From: Loxodes magnus
Lineage: Eukaryota; Ciliophora; Karyorelictea; Loxodida; Loxodidae
DNA length: 64,000 bases
NCBI GenBank assembly: GCA_946699065.1
Contig: CAMPDV010001077.1
Coordinates: 79,144 to 143,143 of the forward strand
Reading direction: 5' to 3'
Numbering within the stretch: the first letter of the stretch is position 1; each line of letters starts with the position of its first letter. A program made the translations under genes and the position numbers. The notes beneath the pieces are model-generated. The model was not told the origin of the DNA. It did not search any database and saw only the letters and a list, made by a program, of their open reading frames with translations. Below, piece by piece: positions 48,166 to 58,939 of this stretch.

Positions 48166-50045
48166 TTAAATTTAACCAAAAGAGTATTGAGACATCTTTT
48201 CATTGTTGGAATTACTTCCTTCAATTAAAGATTTTATAATGTCTTTTAAAAGTTTTTCAACTCAAACACTTTCTAATTCATCTTCTTCTTCAGCTATATT
48301 ATCTTCGTCATCAGTTTATTCATTCTAATCTTCCACTTGCTCATTTTTTTCTTCTTGCTCTTCTTTTCCTTCCTCATTTTCATTATTCTCTTCATCTTTA
48401 TCTTGCTATTTCGCTTTTTTAGCCTTAGTCTCAGAGCTTTTTTATTATAAGTTTTTTTCTAATTCGAATAATTCTAATCTCCTTTTAAATAACATCCTAA
48501 TGAAAATTTTAATTTGCAGATCAATATATTCTAATTTGTTTTTTGGAAATTAATTGATATAATTTGGTCATAAGTTATTAATTTTCTAAGGTCGCATTTT
48601 CCAATTTTTGCTATTAACCATTCTCACATATCTATATAGCAATCGCATTCCAGAATATATTCAAATTATTCTATAAATAACTTTGCAGTGGGCATCCTTT
48701 AAGTCTTTTAATAGTTACTTCATAAAATTTATGTTGAATCTTACTTTTAATATATTATGTAAAAGTATTAAAGCTACTATTATATTCCTAATTATTAATA
48801 TTTATTTCGTAACATTCAGATAGTCTTGTTACTTAATCTCTATATTAATATCCTTCTTACCAATTGTTCTTAAAAAGGGAATTACTTATTAATTAATTCT
48901 TCCAAACTACGTGTGAGTTTCTTTATATACTTGATTAGCTCTTTTAACTTCAATATACTTCTTTATGAGGTCTTTTGTAAGTTTATTATATTTAGGGTCT
49001 GGAATAAATGAACCTAATATTACATCTGCATTATATATATTGCCTTTAATACATGAGTATTAATCCTCTAAATTATTCCTATCAGATTAAAAAAATTCAT
49101 TATAAGTTTTAAAAAAAGATTCTTAGTATATTTATCTGTCAATAGGGCCTTGTAGCCTGCTAATTTTATATTTTCTTTAGGTAATTATGTCCTAATAGAG
49201 AATTGTGTTGAAGAGAAAATTTACCGTAATTGGTATGTGATCAGTAAATAGTTAGTTATAATGAGCCTAGAAGTTTTCAAATTGATTAATATTCAGGTGA
49301 TTGTTTATTACAATATAGTTATTGCAATACATAAAATCTGTTCCTTTATGTATGCAAATGTTGCTGTTCGTATTATTTACTATTTCAAGATACTTCTGAA
49401 TAAGAAATTCCTAGAATCTGTTTGTATTATCATAGTCATTATTAGGATTATCTCCGTAATCTTATAGGGTAGCATTGAAATCTCCCATTAGAATATGTGG
49501 GTTATTTGGGAGATTATTAAGTAGCAAATTAATATACTCATATGCTTGGTCTTTTATGTTCTCATTTTTGCTATTATCTGGCATGTAGCAGGACGTAATA
49601 AATATATTATCTAGTTTGGTTATGATAAATCGATTCTAGGATACATCAATTATATTAGTTTCTTCAGTACTACTGAGTTCTTCTTTAATAACTAGACATA
49701 CATCTCCTCCTTTTCCTGAATTTTTGTAATAAGTCCTATAATCTTATATTAATATTGGATGGAAATCTTGTTTTTACCAAGTTTCATTAATTGAAAAATG
49801 TCGATACTATTTTATCTTATGAATTTTCCTATTTTATATAGTTTACTTGCTAATCCATTTATGTTGAAATATCCAATCTTAATTTGATTGACGCTACTTC
49901 TTTTTTAGTGATTATCTTGATCTAAAATAATTTGTTTTCCTTGTTGATCTAGTTAAGAGCCTCCTTGCCACCCAGGTTCATAAATTAAAATTTCTTTTTT
50001 TGTCCCCTCATTTCAAGATGAACGTATTTTTTTAATGTTATTTAT
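48165..50045 (-). pseudogene. LINE 2: endonuclease domain joined to the RT C-terminal tail by internal deletion
   Basis: On the minus strand, 50030-48960 encodes an endonuclease/exonuclease/phosphatase domain. It has I-G-Y-F-N-I-N-G-L at about 49885, I-N-E-T-W near 49780, S-G-K-G-G-D-V-C near 49720, Y-M-P-D-N near 49585 and M-G-D-F-N-A-T-L at about 49485; these are the usual catalytic boxes of LINE apurinic-type endonucleases. A T-run near 49800 has lost one T and shifts the frame. From about 48870 the sequence instead matches the end of the RT protein at 43522-44500: E-G-Y-Q-Y, E-C-x5-D-M-W-E-W-L-I-A-K-I-G, then the acidic tail. Most of the RT domain is therefore deleted. The 3' end matches that of LINE 1. 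Confidence 0.8.
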
Positions 50046-50049
50046 TTTA

Positions 50050-51179
50050 GTCATAAAATTAAATTATAATATAGAGATATTTTCTGCTATATATCTTTAA
50101 TAATCTCTTATCAATATTAATTTTAACTACTTGACTGTCAATCTATCCTTTATCAAGTTCTTAGTCAAGTACAACGTATCTGTTTTAAATATAGTTTAGA
50201 AATTAGTTCTTCTTCAAAAGTTAGATAATATAAAGTCTCTTAGCTATTTTGAATTAACATTGTAATTTTTTATAAAACCTAATTTTGTTCCATTTTATTG
50301 ATATGCTGTTTAGTAGATGGAAAATATGGATCTGAATATTTTCTCTTTAATTAATTTATAGAATCTTATTCCAAAGAATTTCTTAAGTATCCTATTTTAG
50401 ATTTTATGAATGAGAGTTGTTGAAAATCTAAAAAGATTATTCACAGAATTTTATGGCTAGAAATGTTAAATTGGAAGAAATTTACTACTTTAAAATTTGG
50501 CTCTATTTCAGATTTTCCATTAAAGTATATTTTTCTGATGCAACTTTATCAAAAGCTTTAAATTGATTAGTTGCTCATTTAGTTTATCATATTATTTCTA
50601 TAATTTTATGTATTTAGAATCAATAAAGTCACACTAGGAAATTTAATCCAAATATAGTATGTCTGTTCCAGTAGCCGTATCTAAATTCAAAATAATAGTT
50701 TGAATTTTTTAATCACTGGATTAAATTTCAACATGTGTGTAATCATTCTATAGTTAAGGTATTTTTGTTTATCTGAAAATATCTTTAAATTCTTGGATAT
50801 ACTTATTTTTTTACAAATGTAATTAACTTAATATGCTTTAATAATCCAATTCTTTAAGTTATAGATTCTATTAAAGATTATTACATAAATCCTATTTCTA
50901 AGAATATTTCTTTTCTCATTCAAAGTTAAAAATTTAAAGTTAGCTTTATAATATTTATACTTTATCAGTTACTTTTTAATTTTAAGATTTTAGTTATTAA
51001 TTATAATTAAAAATATAGTTTAATTCAAGTTCAATATTAGTTTTTTATTATCAAACTTCTTAAAGTAGTTACCAAATGTGTTGCTATCCAGAAAATTACT
51101 ATTAGTAGAATGAAATTTATTATTTTAAATATTCCTATTTTGAATATAATAATGATTCTTCAGTTTATGTTTGATCCAT
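50050..51179 (-). CDS. Gln-rich coiled-coil reading frame upstream of the LINE 2 endonuclease
   Basis: From ATG at 51179 (minus) the frame begins M-D-Q-T-Q-T-E-E-S and continues as a long Gln-rich coiled coil. It then reads I-L-N-L-D-T-A-T-G-T-D-I-L-Y-L-D near 50690 and a Lys-rich helix. After about 50200 the better-looking reading is in another frame (V-V-L-D-Q-E-L-D-K-G), so there is an intron or indel. It lies directly 5' of the endonuclease on the same strand, where a LINE ORF1 would be, and lacks an obvious zinc knuckle. It could instead be a host gene into which the LINE inserted. Confidence 0.4.
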
Positions 51180-52515
51180 TTCTAATTTATCTATTGCGTT
51201 TACGCTTCTTAATTTATAAAAGCTCTATTGTTAGTTTAAGTTCTTTGTTCAATATATTTTATTATAAAATCTGTTTAAGCAGTTATCTCTTTAGAATTGA
51301 CATAAGTTGTTTATACTGATTATTCGTGAAATCTTATTTACTCTTTGGATTAAAATGAAAATTAATTCCTCTCAAATTTATATTGAAAAAGTTTCTAAAG
51401 CAGTTATTAATTATGTTTTACTTTAGAAAGACATAATTAGTAAGTAACATTCTCTAATGAATATTGCTCAGTTTAATCTTATACTTTAAAATGATTAATA
51501 GGTTATATTTATCTGTTATAATATTTAATTATTTTTTCAATAGCTTTTCCTAATAATATTATAAGGCAAATTTTAGTAACTATTTTTATTTTTTTGTATT
51601 TCTAATTAATTTTATTAATATATGCTTTATAATATGCTTTTGATGATTCTTAGTTATTTATCAAGGTTTATTTTTCTAGCTCGTATTTTGTTTCTGAACT
51701 ATCTAATTTTTCATTTAATAAAAAGTTCTTATCTATTATTCTTTATATATCATATTTAAGTACTTTTATACCTAAAAAAAATTAAATTAATTAAACGAAT
51801 TATTAATTGCTTAATTTTGAATTGCATTTATCGGGCCACCATTTTATTATAGTTTTTTATTTTAATTCTAAAAATCAGATAAATAGTGAAACTTTGAATT
51901 AACAGAAATAATATTATTGTCTTACTTTTAACTGTTTTTATTACATTCAATTTAATCGAATTTGATTACTGTTATTCAAAAATAAATCTTAAGTTTTTTT
52001 TTTTTTTCTATTATAAAAGGATATTTTTATTTAAATTTTAATTCAGATTTGAAAGAATATCTTAAGAGATCGGAGTGTCTTAGATAATATCTTAATTTTG
52101 CAAAGATTTTTTGGATGATCTTTTTGTATCTTCGGCGGAAGTATTTTTAGGCGGTTAAACTAGTTTTCTACCTATAGGTTTATTTTTCTTTCAATAAATG
52201 CCAAAATTGATGTCCACGATGAAGAGAATTTCGAAGTGATTTCAGTGGAACGCGTAAGAATTTATTTTCTAGTTTTTGACTACAGATATTTAGTAATTTT
52301 CTAAATAAATCCATTATTATGTTTACTTATTTAATTTGCATCAACTCCAATTCTTTTATTTTGAGGTTTTTATGCACCTGCCTGTGTTTGATCTATCAGT
52401 TTGTAGCTTCTTTATAATCAATTAAAGAAGAGTCGCTAGTTAAAACTAGTGAATTTTAAGTATTTTCCATTTTTTTAATTTAACCTGGTGCTTATAATGA
52501 ATAATCATTAAACCA
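51180..52515. other. AT-rich region with a short less AT-rich island
   Basis: Near 52195-52290 a short plus-strand stretch reads K-I-D-V-H-D-E-E-N-F-E-V-I-S-V-E-R with higher GC. It is too short to assign and has no second copy. The rest shows nothing I can support. Confidence 0.35.
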
Positions 52516-52519
52516 CAAT

Positions 52520-52790
52520 TATACAGTTTCTTTGTATACATGTATTTAACTTTACTATCATTCATTATTTCAAGATCATTTAGCAGGAGAAATTCTTATA
52601 ATCTATATGTATTATCAAATTATTTTCAGGATTGTATGCAAAACCTTATAAAAGAGTGTTGAAATTTCCCGTCAGTATATGTGGATTCTCATCAAACTTA
52701 TTTAGCAATGTGTTAAAAAGTTCATAAGCTTAATCTTTGATATCTTAATTTAAAAACCATTATTAAAAATTTTTATATCTATCAAAAATC
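52520..52790 (-). pseudogene. LINE 3: endonuclease-domain fragment with altered catalytic box
   Basis: The minus strand reads I-K-D-Q-A-Y-E-L-F-N-T-L-L, then N-P-H-I-L-T-G-N-F-N-T-L-L-Q, aligning with the LINE 2 segment ending N-P-H-I-L-M-G-D-F-N-A-T-L-Q. The catalytic Asp of G-D-F-N is Asn here and the flanks are lost, so this is a dead fragment. It abuts the GCTCAGCG repeat. Confidence 0.7.
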
Positions 52791-52794
52791 TAAT

Positions 52795-53770
52795 CTTTTT
52801 TTATTTATCCATCCCGAAAATCTTTTGAAGTGTAAGACTCAGAGCTAAAAAATAAAAAATAATTGTTCCCAATTTCATTATTTACCTTTCTTTTCTCTCT
52901 TTTTAATTGAGATCCTTTTCAATTAAGTAAATTCTTATAAAATTTAAAAATTTTATCACTAGTTTTTCATTTACTTGAAAAGAAATTAAAATTTTTTAAA
53001 TTTTAGTTCCAAGTAAAAAAAAATTAATTTTTATCAAAAACATAAAAAATAACTTTTTTTTTATCATTTCAAAAAAATTAAACTTATCAAATTTTTTTTC
53101 TTGTAATAAAAAAGCAACAAAAATTTGCTAAAATAAAAAAAATTCAAATATTTTTCCTTAAAACAAAAATAAGTGTTTTCATTTTTACAAAATACCATTT
53201 TAAAAAAAAAATTTACAAATTATAATTATTCTAAAAAATTTTTTAAATTCCTATTTTTTTCGAAAATCTTTTATATTTGGAATTTTTTTTTAATTTTATT
53301 CCCTTTTTAGTTTTTTTATTCCGAAATAAAAAAATTTATTACTATTCAGAATTTTTATCCCGAAATAATTAAATTTATTCCATCCCAAAAATCTATGGTA
53401 GTGTAAAACGCTGAGCAAATAAAAAATTTGAAATTTTTCGAAAATAATTTTTTAATCAAAGGAAGCTATAAAAATTAATTTTCCTAAAAAAAAATCAATT
53501 TTTTTTTAAATTTTCCAACAAATATTTTCAAAAATCGCTTTCAAAACTATTTTATAAAATAATCTTTATACCACTTTAGAAAACTATTTTCAAAATTTTT
53601 TATTCCATTTTATTTTTTTTATCCCGAGATAATCGAATTTATTCCTTCCCAAAAATCTATGGTAGTGTAAAACGCTGAGCAAATAAAAAATTTGAAATTT
53701 TCATGAAATTCAGGCTCATAACCTGAAAGATAAATAAAACTTACTATCAAAAAATTTATTTTCCAATCGG
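52795..53770 (-). repeat. Inverted array of the GCTCAGCG/TTTCCGATTGGAAA repeat
   Basis: Reverse-strand copies of the repeat at 9866-10600: GTGTAAAACGCTGAGC at 53401-53416 and 53665-53680, a weaker copy at about 52826-52850, and TTTTCCAATCGGAAA near 53760. It sits downstream of WD40 gene D as the other array sits downstream of gene A, so it belongs to the duplicated WD40 flank. Confidence 0.6.
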
Positions 53771-54367
53771 AAACATAAAATATTAAACATAAAATTTAAA
53801 ATTTTATAATAATAATCAATAATAATTAATAATAATAGTTAATAATAATTAATAATAAATAATAAATAATAAAAAACAAAATTTAAAAAACAAAATTTTA
53901 AAAAAAATTTAATTTAAAATAAAATAAATAAAATATTTAATTTAATTTTTTAAATAATAATCAAGATTATAAACTAACTTTGCCCTTATCAATAATATTT
54001 TAACTACTTCACAAAAAATGAAAATTTATACTCAACTTGAAATTTTTATAAAATCTAAAAATAAATCTATAAAATTAAATTAAATTAAACTTAAATTTAT
54101 TATACGTCTTCTTTTATCAAAATTATATTTAAAATATTTTTTAACATTACCCACTTTAAATCAACATACCTCATTAATTTCGATAACCTATATTATTCAA
54201 CCTTTTTTAAACCAATAATATTTAAGAATATAGCAAATTTTAAATAAATATATAAAGCAAACACTTCATATAACGAAAAACATAATTATCATTAAACATT
54301 CATTTAAATGAATAACCAATATCTTATATTTAATCGTAAATTTAAATTAAGTCAAATAGCAAGTTAC

Positions 54368-55451
54368 TCAACTCGAAATCCTCCACTTTCTTATCGTATT
54401 GTCCCATGCTCCCGATACCAACCATCTATTATCAACACTCAATGCTATAGAATATATTCATCCTGTATGCCCTTACAAAGTCTATATACACTCACCCTTA
54501 TCAAAATTCCATATCTTGATTGTTTCATCCCATGAACATGAAAAGATAACACTTGAATCAACACTTAACTGAATACTTGATACAGAACTTGAGTGACCTT
54601 GAAGAGAACGAATACACTAACCAGAAGAGAAGTCCCATATCTTAATAGTATTGTCCCCCGAACCAGATATTATATACCTATTATCCTTAGACACTATTAC
54701 CGATAAAACTAAGTCTGAATGCCCAGTAAGAGTTCGCACAAGCTGACCAGTCTAGAAATCCCAAATCTTTATAGTTGTATCAGAAGATCCCGATATAATA
54801 TATCTAGATTCATAGGAAATTACTACCGATATAACTATATCAGTATGTCCCGTTATATTTCTTTGGAGATCACCATTGTGGAAATTTCAGATCTTTATGG
54901 TGTTGTCAGAAGATCCTGATACTATATAGCTAGAGTCAAGGGAGATTACTACCGAGTAAATTGTAGAAGTATGTCCCGTTATAGTTCTTATGAGAGAACC
55001 AGTCTATAAGTTTCAGATCTTTATGGTTTAGTCATGAGATCCTGATACTATATAGCTAGATTCAGGGGAGATTACTACTAATTTAACATGTGAAGTATGT
55101 CCTGTTAAAGTTCTTTGGAGAGAACCTGTCTGGAAATTCCAGATCTTTATCGATTTTTCAGGATATCCTGAACCAGATACAATTCAATTAAGATCACTTG
55201 ATATGGCTACTGAACAAACAGGTGAAGTGTCAGTGAGGACTTAGTCTAAAAAATATTAAAGAAATACCTTTACTTTGGTCATAACTGATCTTATTTATTA
55301 ACTTTTAGTAGCATAAGTTAGGAAGAATTTCATACTTAAAATGAAGTAGAGATACTTTCCCTAAAATGTGGTTTCTCGCTCTTAAGAGTTTTCTTAAAAA
55401 AATAATTTTAGTAAATTACTTTTCTTTTTTCTCCATTTAATTTTTCTCCAT
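54368..55451 (-). CDS. Seven-bladed WD40 repeat protein, family copy D (inverted)
   Basis: Minus strand: ATG at 55451, intron 55267-55246 (22 nt), stop TGA 54370-54368; 353 residues. A second in-frame ATG lies five codons downstream. It is collinear with A-C; the first G-H/R pair is shortened by one codon (L-T-D-T-S-P-V-C). Blade 6 reads S-C-S-W-D-E-T and blade 7 G-H-T-G-W-I-Y with Trp = TGA. Blade 1 shares S-G-S-G-Y-P-E with copy C, while blade 7 shares V-D-N-R-W-L-V with copy B, suggesting gene conversion or shuffling among copies. Frame intact. Confidence 0.87.
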
Positions 55452-56650
55452 TTTAATTTTTATAACTTACTTTAATAACTATTTAATTAAAATAACTCAA
55501 TAAATTTTGCTTTCTTAATTTAAATACAATTAAACAATTAAATTATTTATTAAGCATACTTATAAATATATTATTTCTTAAACGTTGATTTTTCTATTTT
55601 TGTCTTAAGACGAGACAAGATATTAAACTAATAGTGTATAAACTTTTAAAATTTTAATTATTTTATATCTTTTTACTTTTAAATAAAAGGATAAATAATT
55701 ATATCAAAAGTTTTATAACGAAGAATTATATCTTTATTATAATAACTTTAATATACATCCATTAATTAAAACTTATTTGATCTTTAAATCAAAGACTCTT
55801 AATAAAAAAAACTTATTTCTTTATAGACCCTTTCAAATGATAAATATAATATTACAATTCTTTTAAAAACTATTGTTATTAATTATTACTTTTCTCTTAA
55901 ATCTAATCAAAAAAATGATTTATTTAAGCTTTTTACTAATTAAAAAAATTAAATAAAATAAGTTTCTTATTAATTAGTTTAAATAAATATTAAAAAACAT
56001 CAAATTATTAAAAACAAAGGATTTTTAGTATTTATAAGATAAACTCTTTTAATTGTCCACTTTCTTACTACTATTTCATTAAAGCCTTTTATTTATAAAG
56101 GTCTCTCTTATAATAATAAATAATATAATTTATTAATTATAATGTTGATTCTAAGCAAAATATCTAAATGTAATAAATACATTTAGATAACTTTCTCTTT
56201 TTATAGCAAACTAATATTATATTTATTATTTATGTCATTTTTATAATTATAATTTCAAATTAATAATACCTAAATTATTCTAGATTATTTAAAGCTAAAA
56301 ACTTAAATATATTATTCTATACAAATCTATATTATTTTGCTAAAACTATTAATACTCTCTTTATTAAAATAAGTTGTTTGCTATTAAGAAAATTTATAAG
56401 CTTTCAAGAAAGAAAAATATTTTTAATATCTTCTATTATTATTTTCTGAATTAATAGAAAGAGTAAAGTTAACATAATATGTTTCTTTGTAGTATGAGAT
56501 AATATAAGTATTAGATTAGCTAATATAAACTATTTAAAACTAATCTAACAGAATATTATTTACTCTTAATACATTTTATTAGTCTACTATTATTCTATAT
56601 CTTCGGTTCCTAATCAGCAATACTTCATGTTTAGCTTTATAGCACATCAT
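55452..56650 (-). repeat. WD40 upstream repeat belonging to gene D (inverted)
   Basis: Reverse complement of the 1.2-1.5 kb upstream of genes A, B and C and of 62790-64000. It has a simplification near 56160 that removes the 'gatacacc' segment. No coding frame is conserved. Confidence 0.8.
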
Positions 56651-56809
56651 CATTTGTAAATTCTGCAATACTGGAGTATAAGACGAAACTCCCATCATAA
56701 GTACATGAGAATAATATATGGAAGAAAGAGAAAGATGTAAATTTTAATTGTACAACATTTACCTCAATAACAGGTTAGAACTATTTGATCTACCAAACTT
56801 TGAACTAAT

Positions 56810-57073
56810 ACACATATATGAGGCAGTTACAAATTAGATTACTGAATACGTAATCAATAAGAAAAACTGAAGTAATAAATAGACTTTATAGTAAAAGATT
56901 ACATTAAAGAAATATTAAAAAAAGGAAGAAAAGATACATTGAAAGAATTTTGTCATAATAAAAAGTAATTGGCCAATATTTTTTTGGGATTTAATGAACA
57001 TACATTATTATATAATGAATTAACTAAACAAAGAAAATAGAAACTAAGCAAGGGAGAGCAAGGGGAAAGTTGA
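56810..57073 (+). CDS. Short candidate gene end, unknown function
   Basis: The frame ending at TGA 57071-57073 reads K-D-Y-I-K-E-I-L-K-K-G-R-K-D-T-L-K-E-F-C, then L-A-N-I-F-L-G-F-N-E-H-T-L-L-Y-N-E-L, then a Lys/Gln tail ending G-E-Q-G-E-S. It is a charged helical protein with no family I recognise. The start is not clear because the frame stays open upstream to the WD40 repeat boundary; an earlier exon may exist near 56750. Confidence 0.35.
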
Positions 57074-57639
57074 ATTTAATCTAAGATAAGTGTAAAAAAG
57101 ATTAACGGATAGTGAAAATGAATTAAGAACTCAAATTTAGCTCTAAAGAATGTTTAAATTAATTAATTATATTATACTTAATTAAAAGCCAAGCATAAGC
57201 TAAAATTATATCTTATTTTTACCACTTATCTTTATTTAAATTGTATTAGGTTGCATTATCTCATTTCTATTACTCAGATACTCACATCAATTACCATTAT
57301 AAAATCAATCAACCAAACTAAAGTTAAGTTTCTAATTATTTTAATCAATCTATTTCAAACTAAAATTAAGTCTCTAACAACTGAAAACAGGCTTCCTTAT
57401 ATAATAACTATAAACTAAACCTTTAAAAATTTCTTATTTTTACTAAATTTACTATCTCTCTTATATTAAGCCTTTAGCTTTAACTCACTTTACATTTATT
57501 TAACTAAGACTAGCAATTTATTCTATTTATAAGCTATTTTACTATATAATTAAGGATCTCATTTTTAATCAATGCTAGGTGTTGCTGTTAAACAATAAAA
57601 TTAAAGCTAGTTAAACATTATTCAAGAAAAGGATTACAG

Positions 57640-58050
57640 GGATAATATGATAAAAGCTAATGAAAATCTATAATCTAATAAAATAAGAACTTCATTAAAT
57701 CAACCAAAATAAATTACATCTAGAAAATTTATAATTAAGTAAATTATATTTAAGTTAAAGCTGAAATTTTAGATTGTAATTTTGATGAAAATTACCTTCA
57801 AAAGCTGAAAAATTGTATGAAATAGCTATTGCATAAAACAATTTTAGGAAAAATAAATAGAATAAAACAAAAGATAAAATGAGAGAAACAACAATAATAA
57901 AAAGAAAAATTTAAGAAAAATTTAAGATACTATAAAATTAAAAGAAGGCCTAAATCTATTGATAAAGTTATTTTTTGTAATTTTTCTGCTAGATATCAAC
58001 GCTAAAAGAAAAAGAAATATAATGTATGCTGAATATAAACATAACTTTGA
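57640..58050 (+). CDS. Basic coiled-coil protein, unknown function
   Basis: A frame of about 135 codons ends at TGA 58048-58050. It reads A-E-I-L-D-C-N-F-D-E-N-Y-L-Q-K-L, then a Lys/Gln-rich coiled coil and a strongly basic C-terminus. No start codon in this frame is convincing; an upstream exon is likely. It lies 54 bp before the next gene on the same strand, the tight spacing seen in compact ciliate genomes. No family recognised. Confidence 0.35.
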
Positions 58051-58104
58051 AAAGAAAGCTAGAAAAAAAGTTGAATAACCATAAATTCAAGCAATACTTG
58101 TTTA

Positions 58105-58929
58105 ATGAGTAGAACTAACATTCGATATAACACTGTAGAAATTCGAACAAAACTTAAGAATTAGATCTCTAATTACGATTTATAAAGATGTTATGATAAT
58201 TTTGAGTGCGTGCTTTGGCTTATTTAAGCCTTTAGAGTTTTTCAAACCTAAATTTTAATTTATTTTTTTGCCTTTATTCTAACAAAATTAATTGCATATT
58301 TTTTTATTTCTTAAGTGTTTCTCAATTAAATTTGTACATTTTCATAGCTCTTCTATTTCTTAACTTTATAATTTTTGCATTAAAAACTTCAAACAGGTGA
58401 GAAATATAATATCTAAGAATAAATCTTAGGATATTAATTTGAAGATCAATGGAGACTAATTTATATAAACAGGCTATTATCTTTTAGTGCCTATAGGAAT
58501 TAGCTTATTTTCTTAAATTTCCTTAATAATTAATCTTCCTCTGATTTATTATAAATTTTGCTTTCTTTATTAAAACTTTCTTCAATTGATGAACTAATTA
58601 GTCTTATTATCTTACTAATTAAGATTCCAATTAGCTTTATGCTTCTAATTTTTTCTAAATTTACAAATACTTACTCTTTTATTATTTATGCATTTTGCAA
58701 TATAGATTGTCTTTCATATTATTACATTTTTTATACAGTTCTGTCTTTTATAAATTTTACTTCTCATCTAATCTCCAATGAGATATTTCTATAGGAATGT
58801 TTAGCTGTATAGGTAAATATTCAGGCTAATTTTTTTATAATTGTAGTCTTGGACTATCTATGTTCTGTTTACTTAAAAAGCTTAAATTACTTTATTAATT
58901 TTTAATAATTTAAGACTTAACTGTAATGA
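58105..58929 (+). CDS. Polytopic membrane protein, 274 residues, unknown family
   Basis: ATG 58105 to CTG TAA TGA (stop 58927-58929), checked codon by codon. No TGA occurs in 274 codons although several would be expected by chance at this composition, which supports a real gene and TGA as the stop. TAA/TAG encode many Gln. The first 60 residues are soluble (Y-D-L-Q-R-C-Y-D-N-F). Hydrophobic segments follow: I-L-I-Y-F-F-A-F-I-L (about 58250), L-F-Y-F-L-T-L-Q-F-L, then a charged loop with G-Y-Q-F-E-D-Q-W-R-L-I-Y, then several more segments from 58500 to 58870. The overall look is a multi-pass transporter or receptor-like protein, or the N-terminal membrane half of a larger protein continued by the gene starting 10 bp downstream. 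Confidence 0.55.
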
Positions 58930-58939
58930 AGAGTTATTA

